From assembly GCA_035772785.1 (NCBI GenBank), contig JAOCPU010000010.1:186001-250000 (forward strand): a stretch of DNA of 64,000 bases, read 5' to 3'. This document shows, one piece after another, positions 1 to 12,102 of this stretch. The stretch is from Phlebiopsis flavidoalba. Its lineage: Eukaryota; Basidiomycota; Agaricomycetes; Polyporales; Phanerochaetaceae. The notes under the pieces were generated by a model, which was given only the letters and a program-made list of their open reading frames with translations, was not told the origin of the DNA and did not search any database. Both the position numbers and the translations under genes were made by a program. Within the stretch, counting starts at the first letter, position 1. The number at the start of each line of letters is the position of its first letter.

Positions 1-344
1 ACACCCAAACGTTATGCATTTCGCGCTGCATCATCCGTGGTATCCTCGGTATCCACATCAGGCTGCTGGCGAGAATGTATGTGGCCCAGTGCGCAGTCAC
101 AAACTAGCAACCCATGACGCGAGAGTCCTGATGGTGGGCGTCCAGGCCGGTGCAGGACCCACGGGAATGGAGGATGCTGTACAGCCCGCCAAGTAGACCT
201 CATTGCCGACGGGGCCCCCTGATGCATTGCACGCCGCCGCTGACATGCCGCCATTGCCGGGGGTGTCGACGGTGTACGAACAGCGCGATATGTTCCGCAT
301 AGTAGAAATGAGGGCTGCGCAAACGCGCTAGTCATGCTCCCGGC

Positions 345-390
345 GTCATGTGCTCCACGGAGAACGTAGGTTCGAACCTACCAGTCGGAA
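345..390 (+). other. tRNA T-arm-like palindrome (B-box-like)
   Basis: A perfect palindrome, gtaggttc/gaacctac, lies at about 368-383 and contains the pol III B-box core GGTTCGA. The bases just before it could be read as the long variable arm of a Leu or Ser tRNA. No matching 5' acceptor strand or clear A box is found upstream, and the T loop would be one base short. It may be a tRNA damaged by an indel, or chance. The rest of 1-933 shows no gene I can support. Confidence 0.2.
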
Positions 391-933
391 TAACACGCGT
401 GGTGGCCGGAGGACTGTCTCTCCGAAGCACAGTCGATTTTCCCTCCTCCGTGCGTGCTAAAAGCGCCACCTAAGAGTGTACGTGGAAAAATATAGCATGC
501 GATTCCGATATGCTTACCGCCGTATCCTGCCGTCAACCAATCGTAATTACCCGCATTGTTGATGTGCGAGGCTGTTCAGATGATGGACACCCTGAACGCC
601 GACGATCTACGAGCAACAGTCTAGCTCAGAAAACCCGCTCGAGGTCGGATGGGGCTCGCGTGGATGCCTTGTGGCTCAGACTGCGCAGTGCGGAGTGGGA
701 CCCAGAGCGTCGCAAGAGCGCTGCTACGGCGTTCGGGTAGCGGAGGAGATTGTCCCTCTCCTTTGTTGCGCAGTTCAGAGGATAGACATTGAACGTCGGG
801 ATTGAAGTCGGGGAACCTGGGTTGTACGGCTAGCGCGCAGGTAATCTGGTAGTAAAACGTGATATTACATAGGCTGCACAGCATCCACCTTGCATGAGAC
901 GTAACAAAGTCTGCGCACCGCGAGACGTATACT

Positions 934-1988
934 CTAGTAGGGCCGGAACCTCCGAGACTCCTTGAGCTTCTCGACTTTTGCCTTGTCCCCTACCTCCCAT
1001 CTTTTCTTGAGATCCATTAAGTTCTGCTCGCAGCATGAGCATACCAAGTACTTGGCACACAGTGTCCAACACGTACCTTTTCGCTTCTTCTCGTGAATTT
1101 GGAACGCGTAGAAAGAGTCCTTCTCTTTCGGCTCCTTTTTGGTTTTACGGGTCCGTTTCGACGTGGAACCCGTCTGCTGGAAACGCTTGCTCGCGACAGC
1201 AACACCGCCGCCCACGGTCTGACCATACGCGCCGCCGCGGGTGACAGAGTGAAGCCGTCGTCGTCGACGATAGCCCGCCCTTCTTGTACTTGCTCTGCCG
1301 CTTCTTCTTCGCCTGCTCGTACTCGAAAAGTCCATGTACGAGTCCGCGTGCGCTTTCACGACGTCCAGCGGTGGCCGCAGCGTAGTGTAGAGAGCCATGT
1401 AGTGTGCGAGGCCGGTCGGTGCCTCGGGGTCTCGGGGCCATGGTCGCGGTTTTGACGGCTGCGAGAGCGCGCGAGAGAGGGAGGAGGCGTCGAGGAACAC
1501 AACGTGTGCAGAGCGGCCTGTCCGCCGCAGTGTTCGAGTATTGTGTTCAGGCAAGGATAAGACTTGTGGAGGTGCGGTTTTGGGGCCCTTGGCAAATTTT
1601 CGTCGTTTACGAGGCTGCTCTTCTGCCTCGTCCCCGCTTTCGTTTGCTTCCCTCCATTTCTTCGTCCTCATCCTCGTCTTCACCACTCTCGTCTCTCCCT
1701 CGTTTTGCTCCTCAACGGCCTCGCCATCACCTTCAAATGCTATTCTCTCCACCGTCCCACTGCTCTTGAAGAAACTGTGTGACCTCCCGCTCGGTAGCAT
1801 CTGGCGGTACATTCACAAGAAAAAGTGTTCGGACCCCTCTGGGAGACGTACTGCGTTTGGCGTCCCGCCGAGCTCTTTTTTCGAGCACCAGTATGAAGGC
1901 GTGCCCATATATCACATGAGTCGAGGGACGGTGAATATTGAAACTGGTATCTGGCGTGAAGCCCCGCGACAGACGAGGGGAAGGTCAT
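934..1988 (-). CDS. RRP7: Ribosomal RNA-processing protein 7 (Rrp7)
   Basis: This is a nucleolar factor of the small-subunit processome, needed for early 18S rRNA processing. The N-terminal part carries an RNP/RRM-like strand (FLVNVPPDATEREV) followed by FFKSSGTVERIAFEGD, as in Rrp7 proteins. The middle is basic and acidic (RKRRKFAKGPK, GDEAEEQ). The C terminus ends in the family signature: FYAFQ..EKKR, a KKRWEVGDKAKVEKLK helix and the terminal KESRRFRPY. The main open frame runs 934-1812. The N-terminal 50-60 residues continue in another frame between about 1733 and 1915, and a third frame supplies the likely start near 1988 (MTFPSSVAG). So there are at least two single-base frame breaks, near 1770 and 1950. 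The length of about 340 residues fits the family. The start is inferred; the identity is firm because of the C-terminal motif. Confidence 0.85.
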
Positions 1989-3169
1989 GGTGAGGAAAAG
2001 CAGAAAAGTTAGCGCGCCACGTGTGCGCGACCCAAAACGGGACGTGAATCCATGGTGGCGTTGGCGTCTAGCTGTGGATCTTGCTTTCGCATCTCATGTT
2101 TAAGAAGCCTTGCCGCTTTGTTCATGCTGCACATGCAGGCCTGTATCAAAACCGCGCTTACATCTCGTTTGTCCGGATATAAGCAAATAACCATCGTATA
2201 AACTCTGACCATGTAAACGGTGTGTAATCGAGTATAAATGTCCAATCGACGCTCAATTAATGCATAACCCCCCCCACGAGCGGCTTAGTTACACAGACGC
2301 GCTTGGTAGTCTGGCGCATGTCAGGGCCTACGTCAGCGCACGTCTGCGCACGTCCGCCAGATCTGGGTGTTGTCGTGACGGCGCTCACTTCGACATCCCC
2401 CCGGGCGGCATCGGGGGGGGGGGGGGGGGAACCGACTGTCGACACACGTAGAAAAAGCTCAGTCGCGCAGGCTCTTGTCTCAAAGTCCCCTTCTCTCCAC
2501 ACCACCACCACCACAACCACCACCAAATGACTCTTTGCGCACCTCTCGCCCTCTCAGCCTGCGCAGCCTGCACACCACTCTCACTCACATGCTTTCTAGG
2601 CCTCATAATATGTTCCTTGCGCAAGAGTCAAGACTCAATGTTCAGGTGCGTGCCCTCGCGAGTGAACGGTGTGTCCACTCATCGGCGGCTGACAGCAGCT
2701 CACGCCCACATGCAAGGTATGACCGCATCCGATGCCCTCTCGAGCTGCGAGCATAACTAACCTGAGAAGTAGGCGGCCACCCCAGACAAGGGCACTGGCT
2801 TAAAAGTCAATAATTGTGGGTACATGGCTCGGCGTATTTTCTGTCGTAGTCTTCATGGGCGTTTGAGTTTGAGGTGTGCGCGGTGGGCTCGAGTGGGTGT
2901 GGCGCATTCGGCTCGAGGTGTGCGCCGTTCGGCTTGAAGCTTGATTGTTGTGGGCATTTGGGTATTTATGTGTAGCGGATCGTGTGTACACGTCAGCGTA
3001 GATAGTTCTAATTATCATGCCTGTATATTATAATCAACATCTCCATTGGAATTTTGTTATCAAAAATGCCCACTAGTAAAATGAATATTAAATTGAACAA
3101 ATAATATCAAAATGAGCTAGAAATACCTAATATAATGCGCCATACACAAATGATGCTGAGATACGGTGC

Positions 3170-3306
3170 GTATACGGGCGACGTTTATAGCAAGATTAAA
3201 GGGCAGTTTATCCGGACACACAAGCTGTCTAATCGCGTTATAAGGGCGACATTATTATAGGGCGTTTAGTCCACGTTTACCCAGGGTAAACGCCTATAAG
3301 CGCGAC
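3170..3306. repeat. Short degenerate repeats with hairpin
   Basis: Three similar units, tatacgggcgac, tataagggcgac and tataagcgcgac, occur at about 3173, 3239 and 3295. Between the last two is a perfect 9-bp inverted repeat, CGTTTACCC-a-GGGTAAACG, at 3274-3292. It may be the relic of a small mobile element or a regulatory hairpin. No coding sequence is apparent around it. Confidence 0.4.
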
Positions 3307-3917
3307 TTTGTTTTGGCTCGAAAGTGCAGTGGTTGCGCCACGTCAGTCTTGCATAATGCGTTGAGTTAAACAATCCTTGCTCTATATGCTATATATTTTT
3401 ATCCAGTGCGACAGCTATCTATGCAACATTCTGTCACCAGTCACCTACATAGAAAAATGACGAAATCAGGGCCCCCCATTTCACCCCATCCTAGTATGGA
3501 CGACAGGACGACATACTGTAATCATTGCGTACGTATTTTGCGTTTCTTATTCCACTTATTTTGGACCACCAATGGCCAATATGATTCAACGTTTCCTTAT
3601 CGCATCATTAACCGTCTGGCCTCATGTCCCACTCCATCCTTCGTGGCCTGCGCTTCGTTTGTCTGCTGAACGGACGCTGCCAATCTGGCATGCCGCCATG
3701 CCCTGTGAGTATATGTTTCTCAGCCATTGTACGTTGGCTTATCCTTCGGCACTTAGAGGCCTTGGAAATTACTTGACTTGCCTCCGCGCGCGAAATGTGG
3801 TAGTGGTTGAGTGTGCAAAACCGAACTCCAGGTATACCTCGCTACGTCCCGCCTAAGTGATGCCTCCACGAGAGCGTCGGATCGACCCCCACTGAACAAG
3901 AGGGCTCAGAGCCCGGA

Positions 3918-3957
3918 TCAGAGCCCTCCCATGAGCCCTCCCACGAGCCCTCCCGAG
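3918..3957 (+). repeat. 12-bp tandem repeat (GAGCCCTCCC)
   Basis: GAGCCCTCCC is repeated three times at 12-bp spacing, each copy followed by a variable two-base linker. In one frame it reads SPPM-SPPT-SPPE, an SPP-type low-complexity peptide, but the surrounding open frame (3811-3993) is short and unrecognised. Confidence 0.6.
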
Positions 3958-5555
3958 CGCCAAAACCTGCGAGCCATCGTGAAGGCCACATAGATCGTTT
4001 GCCTTATTGAGAGTGTAGTCATTTGGATTTCCTTGCCAACTACGGTTTCTGGTAAATTTCTGCCTATCTCAGAGGGACGTTTCGACCCTCCAGCAATGTG
4101 CATACTTGCACTTGCACGAATCTGAATGCTTTGCAGACTCGGACTGGTTTAGGTGTCAACTTACCTACATTACCAAGTAGGTCCCCGCGATGCACACTAT
4201 TCTCCCCCCGTAGTGCATCTGTGAGGTTGATGTCATTAGTAAAGCGATAAAAGTAGGGTACATAAGACCCCCCCCTGTGTGACTGTTGTGGCCTCAACTA
4301 TTTCTTCACACAAAAGGTGCAGTCAAACAATCAGCGACTCTCAGAATTTTGGCGTATCCGTCGCCGTCGTGGGGGCACCGCTCACGGCATATCTACGTGC
4401 TGTGGCCCGCTAGGGTAGGATCACCGGCTCATCCAGTGATGTGGTCCTAGCAGGGCTTGTGGTCTAATTGAAGGCTCTGAGAACCGGGATCATGAGAAAT
4501 CATTGCCTTGTTCAGTTGATCCCTGACAGTTATCTGGCCTAAAAAGCACATGGATATGAAAATGGAAGCCGGAGCCATTTTCTATTCAATAATCTTTATT
4601 ACACTTTCTCTCAAAAATTGTAGACATCATGCTATATCTCAGGTGAACATTGCCCCCAGTACCTACCCATATCATTGTTGGATAGTTGAAGCTTACCATC
4701 TCAAAAATCATAGTTTCACAATTTCTTACAGCCTTCGATGGACTTTTATGCAAGAGGCATCAGCGATTCCTGCGGATGATAGCTACCTCAACCCAGAGCT
4801 AGCAAAACCCCGCTCTCACACCGTCCTCATGACATTTTTTCTCGATCATCCGTTATGTTTTCTACTCGCTCCGACGGACCGACGGAACACTTCTAAAACG
4901 GCCCAGGTCATTTTCAGGTGGCAGTGACAAACAAAGGACAGAAAAAATACAAGCTCGGCGCACGACTTTCAAGAACGGGTCCGTTGGGAGTCACCGGGTC
5001 ACACGCGCCTGAAACATGGAAACGCACGACAAGAAACTATTGCACCATATCGAACACCACTTACGGATGAAGTCGCGTTGACCGTAAGTGTCTCTCGAAT
5101 ATCACTCCCATTATGGGGGAGCGATAAGTGTCTGATCTTTGGCGTTCAGTAGGCCTGCGACACCCATACGTCCTCTTGATTCCGCACATTTGCTGCGCCC
5201 ATGGACCCCGCTCTTTCGCCACCGAGCTGGTGTTCGCGAAACACAGTCGCAAAACGTTTGGTCCAAGACTTCTAGTTCGTACAGTCCATGCCGCAATATC
5301 ATCTGTGAGACGACTATATCCGACGTGGAATCATCACCAGTACGGCCAAGCCTTACGAACGGGCTGACAACCCAGTCGCCTACTTGGTCTCACCGCGGTG
5401 ATTCCTTCTGATCGCTCTATCTCATGAACTGTTTTGGCAGGATTTTCAAGGTCGATCTATCAGCCTGGTTCTTGGCTAGCTCACTATCGACCCGCCTCGA
5501 CGTAAGGGTCGAGGTGTGTATCAATGCTTGCCGAAGAAAGAGGTAATTTGACCCA

Positions 5556-6098
5556 TTAGACTATGATCGACGATGAGTGTTCTGCAACATCATGGCCGGC
5601 AGCGCCGACAAATAACACCTGTCTCGAGCAGCATAAGTAACCCAGTAGCCCCACACCTAGAAAATGAAGAAAGTCATTGTTTTTAACTCCATTACACGGT
5701 ATCGAACACCAAACATAGTTCCCCATCGTATAGCATGTTTTGCAATCACCGCACTTCACCTTGGGCCACCCGCGGTCACGGTGGCTGATCATGCCGTTGA
5801 CCTGCTTGTTACCCGTGTACTCCCATCTCCCGTTCAGCCCCGTGGGTCCGGAGTACGTCCTTTGGTGGCTATCAAATGGGCAATGCTCTGTCGGGAGGGC
5901 CTTGTGAGTCCTCATTTTTTTTTTTTTTTTTTTTTTTTTTGCGCCCTTTAACCTGTTGGTTTGCTTCTTTTCGACAAGTGTGGATGTGGTCGTTGGCCTA
6001 AGGTAAAGTGGGACCACACACGGGATACACCGTCGTGCGGGCCCACGTACCCCCAGGTATAAAAGTATGGCTCTGTCACGAGGCTTGACTGCATTCAC
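5556..6098 (-). CDS. Possible small cysteine-rich protein (uncertain)
   Basis: This 180-codon open frame is not recognised. Its middle part (GPTGLNGRWEYTGNKQVNGM...) is followed by a cysteine cluster, KCGDCKTCYT and WCSIPCNG, giving a C-x2-C-x2-C-x7-C-x3-C spacing. Upstream, a lysine run is encoded by the 26-nt poly-T tract of the plus strand (5915-5940), so the N-terminal part is probably not translated as it stands and a later start or an intron is likely. There is no clear signal peptide. It could be a secreted cysteine-rich protein or a chance frame. Confidence 0.22.
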   Translation of the reverse strand: MNAVKPRDRAILLYLGVRGPARRCIPCVVPLYLRPTTTSTLVEKKQTNRLKGAKKKKKKKKMRTHKALPTEHCPFDSHQRTYSGPTGLNGRWEYTGNKQVNGMISHRDRGWPKVKCGDCKTCYTMGNYVWCSIPCNGVKNNDFLHFLGVGLLGYLCCSRQVLFVGAAGHDVAEHSSSIIV

Positions 6099-7126
6099 AA
6101 CCCCAACTCATATACAAACGTCTTCCAAAGTGACGCGCCCGATAACAATACCTACCGGCTGACATTGCACCTGACGCATTTCCAGCAGTTTTCACTGCTT
6201 CTTACAGCTCACCGAACGTCTCCAGGACGTCGGAGAATTATTCCTGGAATAAACTTGTACCTCGAGGAGATGAACCAAGATTACCAGCGCCATCCTGACA
6301 ACGTCGGCCAATAATTTGCCATGTTATACTTCGCCTCGAGGTACGAGACTTCCGGCCAGCCCATACATTAGTAAGAGGTTCATAACCGACATCATGTGCG
6401 AGAGAACTACAACGCTCGAGTGTCCACCACTCACAAGACGGCGTTTGAGGAGCCCACCCCTGGGGTTCCTGAATAACCGACACGACAGGTCTTCACCGCA
6501 TCGAGCCCCACTACGATTCGTAACAACCGTAGGTGTCCCCTGGAATCTGTACTACGCGGGACATTTACCTTATATATCAGTGGCCTGGGCACAACCCTGC
6601 GGTGTCGAGCACCGCTCGCGCGTGCTGCCCGTGGTCCGCCCCCGAACTAGCGTTCGAAGTCGCAAGCGCCGTCCAAAAGTTCTATTCACTGTGAGTCGAC
6701 ATCACAGTATTGTGTTTCGAGAGCTGCATCGATCGCCGGAAAAAATATTCGCGAGTGACTCCCGATTATACGAAAAGGCTCGACATACCCCGAGCTGGCG
6801 CTGGTCATTTGTTATTCAGCAGTAATTCCCTTCAGGAGAAGATCTAAGCTCATAACAGCTTTGGCGAGTCAAGGAGGAAATTTTCCAACCTGTCTTTGCC
6901 TCCAGATGCCTGATTAGTCAGGTGTATGTTGAAGCGACCGATAGCTACGAGTGTTTTGCTATTAAGCTATTTGTTCAACATCGAAGCGCGATGCCCGAAA
7001 GGGATTGCGGCACAAATCTTCACGAACATTCCGAACAGTGATCGCAAATTTATTTGTTCTTTCTCATAAAAAATCAACATAAGCTATTGCAATGATTGGA
7101 TTGTTCGTCATCACAAAATGAAGTGT

Positions 7127-8317
7127 TTAATAGTACATGAGGCCGTCACTTTTAGCCACACTGCAGTTACGCCCAGGTTCTTCAACAATTGGTCCTGCAA
7201 GGAATAAGTTGTCAGATACCACTCATCAAAAGCCGAAGTCACGATTGCTTACCTGTCGGCCATCCCTCTACGAACTTACACTCATCAGTCACGAGGAAAA
7301 AACGTAACAATACTGTCCCTCCTTAAGAGAGGGTACTGCTTGTCGCCTCCAGTGACCCGCAAGAGTCGTAGCCATCCTCCATATAGCACCTTCGTCCTGT
7401 CCCTCGAGCGAAGTCGCATCCGAACTCCCGGGCACCGCTCGCGACGGAGTACGTCTGCGGTCGAGTTGTCAAAATCCATACGATCAGAACGCCCGCGGAA
7501 GTTCTTTGCAAAGGGACATCCCAGAGCTGACCCGCGTCCGTCTGTCTGATCGTCGAGAGATCCAGGAAGGTCATGTTGTGCGCACCCGGAAGTCGCGTAG
7601 TTCGCGTGTGTGCCGTTGGCGATCGATGTATGTGATCGCACGACCGCCGGAGGAGGAGGTCGTGAGCGTGGTTATAAGTGTGTATGCAGAGCCGCCACTG
7701 TGGGCTGACAGGTAGATGTACCTGCGGCACGAGGGGGGTCCGTTCCACTTAAACCGGACCATGGAGTGCTCTGACCAGGTGCTCCAACGTGATCGGCCGA
7801 ATTGAAGACCGAGATACTGGTGCTCCGCCATCGTCAGTCACCACGACACGTTGATCGAGACAATAAAGCTTACAGTGGCGTGATCATAAGAGTAGAATTT
7901 AGCTCAGTAGAATGCATCCACATACCCCCCAGATTTCTGTACTGCAACGATGGTTGCAGGGAAGATGTAGAGCCAGGACGAGTCAGGCTTGACGCCATTC
8001 AACCGGAACGAGAACCGTAAAGTTCTCGATAGTATCCGCCGAGGTCGATACGTATCGTTTCGACAGCGAGCCGATGGTTTGAGAATGTGACTGCTATCCG
8101 AGTTTACAGACCCGTCGGTCTCTGGCTTCACATGCGTCAAGGTGCGGTCGCGGACAACATCAGCCGGTTGGAACCGTTCCTCCGAGTGCAGATACGAGAG
8201 CGGCGCAAATTGGGTGATGTACGTAGGGTAGAGCAGTCGCCGAGGGCGCAGCGGCTGTGAGACAGCGGGGACACAGGCCAGAAGGCAGCGGACGGCGAGA
8301 AGCTTGGACCAGGACAT
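7127..8317 (-). CDS. Vps62-like secreted protein
   Basis: The chosen start, MSWSKLLAVRCLLACVPAVS, gives a hydrophobic signal peptide of about 20 residues. It is followed by the hallmark of the fungal Vps62 family (PF06101 type): FAPLSYLHSEERFQPADVV. Later family blocks can be read in changing frames: GVKPDSS and GGYVDAFY (7905-8000), a D/E-W-x-HSMVRF block near 7760 (usually GDWEHxMVRF), ANGTHANYA at about 7600, DQTDGRGSALGCP near 7540, YMEDGY near 7380 and GDKQYP near 7330. A last short exon follows an intron with gtaagc...cttgcag and ends in KSDGLMYY at 7127. There are at least three frame breaks. The founding yeast VPS62 was linked to vacuolar sorting, but the signal peptide here suggests entry into the secretory route. 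The biochemical role is unknown. Confidence 0.7.
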
Positions 8318-9400
8318 TTGGGGTGTCTTGGGGCCACAGAGGGGTGTCGTCCGCGTACCAGTAAGCATGTTCGCCTTTTGACTGTGCCACCTCGGCAGTT
8401 AGCAAACAGTTCATCATGATACTCGACAGGCGCAACGAACGGACCCAATGTCGGTTTCTTCTTGGAGTGTTTAATTAGAGTATGCATTCATGTTGGGCAA
8501 AGAGTGCAAGCTCACCGTTTAATAGCGGATTGCATACTTGTTTTTGCGGCTACCCATATGAGGGGGTTCAAGCCACCTCGAAGCAAAAAATCGCCGACTT
8601 CGAACCTATACATTGTCAGCCAAATGAATGACATCAACAGTCATGAGACACTGAGCTGCAGACGATGATCTGCAAGGAGACATCCACGAGCTTCGTACGC
8701 ACAGCTGGTAGTTGAGGGTGTCTTCGCTGCGTTCCCGGCAACTCGCATGGACTATCTTCACGTGGTCGTGTGATGACACGCTTTTGTTGTACTCGGACTT
8801 ACCTCCTGTCCAGAGCCACCCCCTGCCCGCCCGATTATGATTGCACACTCGCAAGGAACGGGCATGTTTTTTTCGCACAAACACAAGCGTTTCCCGCGTT
8901 TGTAGCAGCTTGTCAAGGCAGAAGAAAAGGAAGAAAGGTTTGTAACAGCGGAATTTCAGTAAGGCTTGCAAAAGCCAAAGCGGACCCGGTGTCCGAAGGG
9001 AACGAGGGGGAAAAGTATCACTGAGCGCCACATGTGGGTGGATTCGGTTACGACTGCAAGTGCCTATGGTGCGGCGTTCTGAACCTGGGTTGTATCTTCG
9101 CTCCCGTGCCTATCGTCACGAACTATCTGAAAATGCGATCCTTTAGATGCGTATACGTGCTTTCAAACTGAGAATGGGTTGAGATGTTGGAAAGTTGAAA
9201 GATGGTTGTATGACGCACCCGTGGCTTTAGCGTGCCGTGCACGTTGGTGGATATAACGCTTCGATAACAGGGCTTGTCGTTTGCTTTGTAGAGATCAAGG
9301 ACTTCCTTGGCATCCTTGCCATGACCCTAACATTCATACACAACGATCACACTCGCTAGTAAATCAACCCATGACATGGGGCAGGGCGTAATGATGCTCT
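8318..9400. other. Intergenic, nothing recognised
   Basis: Several open frames of 70-140 codons overlap on both strands at 8606-9031, but none has a family signature or intron structure I trust. This stretch includes the 5' flank of the Vps62-like gene. Confidence 0.4.
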
Positions 9401-10830
9401 TTTATCGAGCCCGTCCCTATGCCATGTTGTCACAAAACAGCAATATATTAGAAACAGTGGGTGATTATAATGATGAGAGCAGGAGCTTCTCAACAATGAG
9501 GGTGAGCGTAAATTTCCCCTCTGTAATCACCCCACGACTCGTTCATCTTCCCACTTTCCGCCCGTGGACGGTGTGTGTAACGTTTCCACATACTCGTAAC
9601 AGAGCCCGGCGGTGAGCTGCGTGCAGCCCATCTCGACACACTCGGCGACAAACTGGAACCAAGCGGGCGAAGCGACACCTCCTCAGTGTCCGAGGGTCGC
9701 ATGTGGCCCGGTCTTCTGCGCTGGGTTCCGGCGTTGCGCCTTGGGTGACGCCGTTGGACGGGATGTGAGTCTGGGTAATGGCGGGGCGGTTATGATAGCC
9801 TCCTGCGTTGGGTAATATGGGAACTTGAAGTTCTTACTCATTGTGCCCTTGCCGCGGCAGCGAAGCGGGAGGGACTGCCAGGTCGCGTCGACCTCGGGCT
9901 CGCTCTCACGAGGAGTTCGTGCTTCGCCACCTCCATTACGGGTTCTGATAGGCTGAATAGGAGCCTAGGACACGGGGCGGGGAAGAGTGGAGCGAGGTGC
10001 AGGCGGAGGAGGCCATTGATTGGCGGACGGAGGGGTCCCCCTTACACCCCAGTGGGCAAGTAACACGGTTGGCCGGCGATGGGAGCGTTGCTTGGGACGA
10101 TCGACGTGGGGCCGAGTGTGAAGGTTGCCAGAGTTGATTGTGCAGACGGGCGTCGCGCCAAGATAGAATGGGTGAATGGGGTTACCATCCTGATGTTGTG
10201 TTGTCGAATGAAACAGTCACTATGTAGGAGGCATTGATGCAGCCCACTTTTTTCTCCGTGTGACACGCAAGAACCCATGTCGGCTGACGACCGGTAATGC
10301 TCATCTGCAGTGCTGTCTGGGTATTCGACTCCTGGCGCGCCCGCAAGTCCGCCAGTAGCTTCAGCACCCAGATGGTGTTGACGCAAGTTGCAGCAGGGTT
10401 GTGCATACGAAATGTGTCGTATCAATCTGGATGTGGTCACTGCCACTTCGGCGCCCATTTCGCGGAGGGCCATCTTCGCATGGTCTCGAGCAGTAAATTG
10501 TCTTGTACGTTGCCGAAACGAGGACGGAGATGCCAGAGGTGTTCGGCCATCGTGTAGTGTGCGCACATTGTAACACATTGGATGGATAGTGTACGCTGCC
10601 TGTGGTGCGCAAGACTGATCTGGAAAGTATAGTCATCAGTGTCGAGTTGAAGTCCGGAGAAGCTTGGTTGAGGTGGTTGTTCTGAGGAGAGGGTATCGTA
10701 CGCGAGGGGCTTGTCGGTTTGCGGTATATATCCAGGGATCTGAGTTTTTTTGCAGTAGCAAGCTGAATACGAGGCCACTCCAGGGTGACTGACGTCTGGG
10801 TGACGTTTGCGTAGCTGTTACACGCACTCC
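9400..10830 (-). CDS. Unidentified, coding-like region
   Basis: I do not recognise this gene. Several adjoining minus-strand frames look protein-like: FSGLQLDTDDYTFQISLAHH (about 10640-10690), RFGNVQDNLLLETM (near 10500), GCINASYIVTVSFDNTTSG (near 10200), and a block with several cysteines and tryptophans near 9600-9680 (WFQFVAECVEMGCTQ). The switching of frames resembles the indel-broken pattern of the identified neighbours. The Asn/Thr-rich and Cys-containing segments suggest an extracellular protein, but that is inference. Start, end and exon structure cannot be fixed. Confidence 0.3.
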
Positions 10831-12102
10831 CTCTGTTAGTAGGGGACAGCTTCGACCATTATTGAGAAGCGCGACGCACCTCGAGCTTTGGGGTTTTTCA
10901 GGCGTGTTCGTCCCATATGTATCTAATATTTTTCTGCAAGTCCCGAACTCTCCATCCCGCCTCTTCTCCTCTGTGTGGTTCTGGAATGACTGAGATATTC
11001 ACGATAGATCGTACTCTGAGGTCGGTCTGCGGCCAGGCGGTAGTAGCAGGGACGGAAATTCGATAAGATTTGCCCTCTCTCTCCAGTAAAATCTACATCT
11101 ATATTTGTCATTCATTGGAGCAGCATACAAGTAGCAAGAGACCCACGGCCATTCCAGCATCTATACTTACGTAACGCGTCACTGTGAGCCAATTATGACT
11201 GGATACTCATGCACAAGTTCTACAAAACGCAACCTAGGTTTCCCCACGTACAAAAACATGAAACTTTCCTGCGACTTTTGCATCTGTTTGAAAACCGCGA
11301 GAGTCGTGTCAGGGAGAGCAGATCGTGTTGGACAGTCCGTTGTGTAGGACTGGTGGTTGGTGACGGTCGTGGAACAGGGGTTGGGGGGAGGTAGTCGTGC
11401 GTGAGGCGCCGCTGGCGCCAGCCATCGCGCAGCATAGGCCAGCGCGTCCCAAACGCGACTTTCTCGTTTCCCTACAGTTGTAATTGATTACCCACATGAG
11501 ATTGGCAGTTTAAATCGACAAGGCATTACAGCAAAATATAGCATCTATTTGTGTCTGCAAAACGAAGTACGCTCACAAGTGACACGGGTGGATTGACCAA
11601 GACTCTACAGAGCCGAGCATCATAAATGTAATCGCCGCAAATAACTATCTCACATAGTAAAAAGTACCGCATTGGAATTCATCGCCATGAGCTGCATCTA
11701 CACATGCATCTCGATTTTCTTATATAAGATACGAAAGCTGCCATGTCCCTCGGTAGTACATAGCGGTGGGAATATTGACTCACTTGTACACATTCATGAT
11801 TGGGTTACTTCATCTCACTTGCATCTCACGCCTAGTCGATTTGATCAAACAAAGGACATCGTTTTCTTTCCAACACGTTTTATACTCAGATAATGTACTG
11901 CTGTAAGTGTTTTCTCTAGGTGAGCGAGCTTAGGATCAATCTCAGCAATAGTATCTAATTGATTCAGAATATTGAACTATGAGGCGAGAGTCGTATTATA
12001 CCAAAAAAAAAAAACGCAAGTCCGCGTCGCAGAATTAGCTTGTGCAGTGAGTATACCACAAATGCGAAAACCCACACCAAACCTGCATCTGAAGCCGCGA
12101 GT
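10831..12102. other. Intergenic, nothing recognised
   Basis: The composition is AT-richer than the genes and includes a 12-nt poly-A at 12003-12014. Short open frames at 10923-11111 (-), 11209-11497 (both strands) and 11672-11893 (+) have no recognisable motifs. Confidence 0.4.

Larger units (their letters stand above)
1989..7126. other. 5-kb stretch without a recognisable gene
   Basis: I find no conserved protein here on either strand. It holds simple sequence: a poly-G tract at 2413-2429, CCA-rich repeats near 2500-2525, a GAGCCCTCCC tandem repeat near 3918-3957, a 26-nt poly-T at 5915-5940, and a small hairpin/repeat cluster at 3170-3306. Open frames of up to 180 codons occur but show no family signature. 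Two of them (4550-4927 + and 6316-6825 +) are probably chance. Confidence 0.5.
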
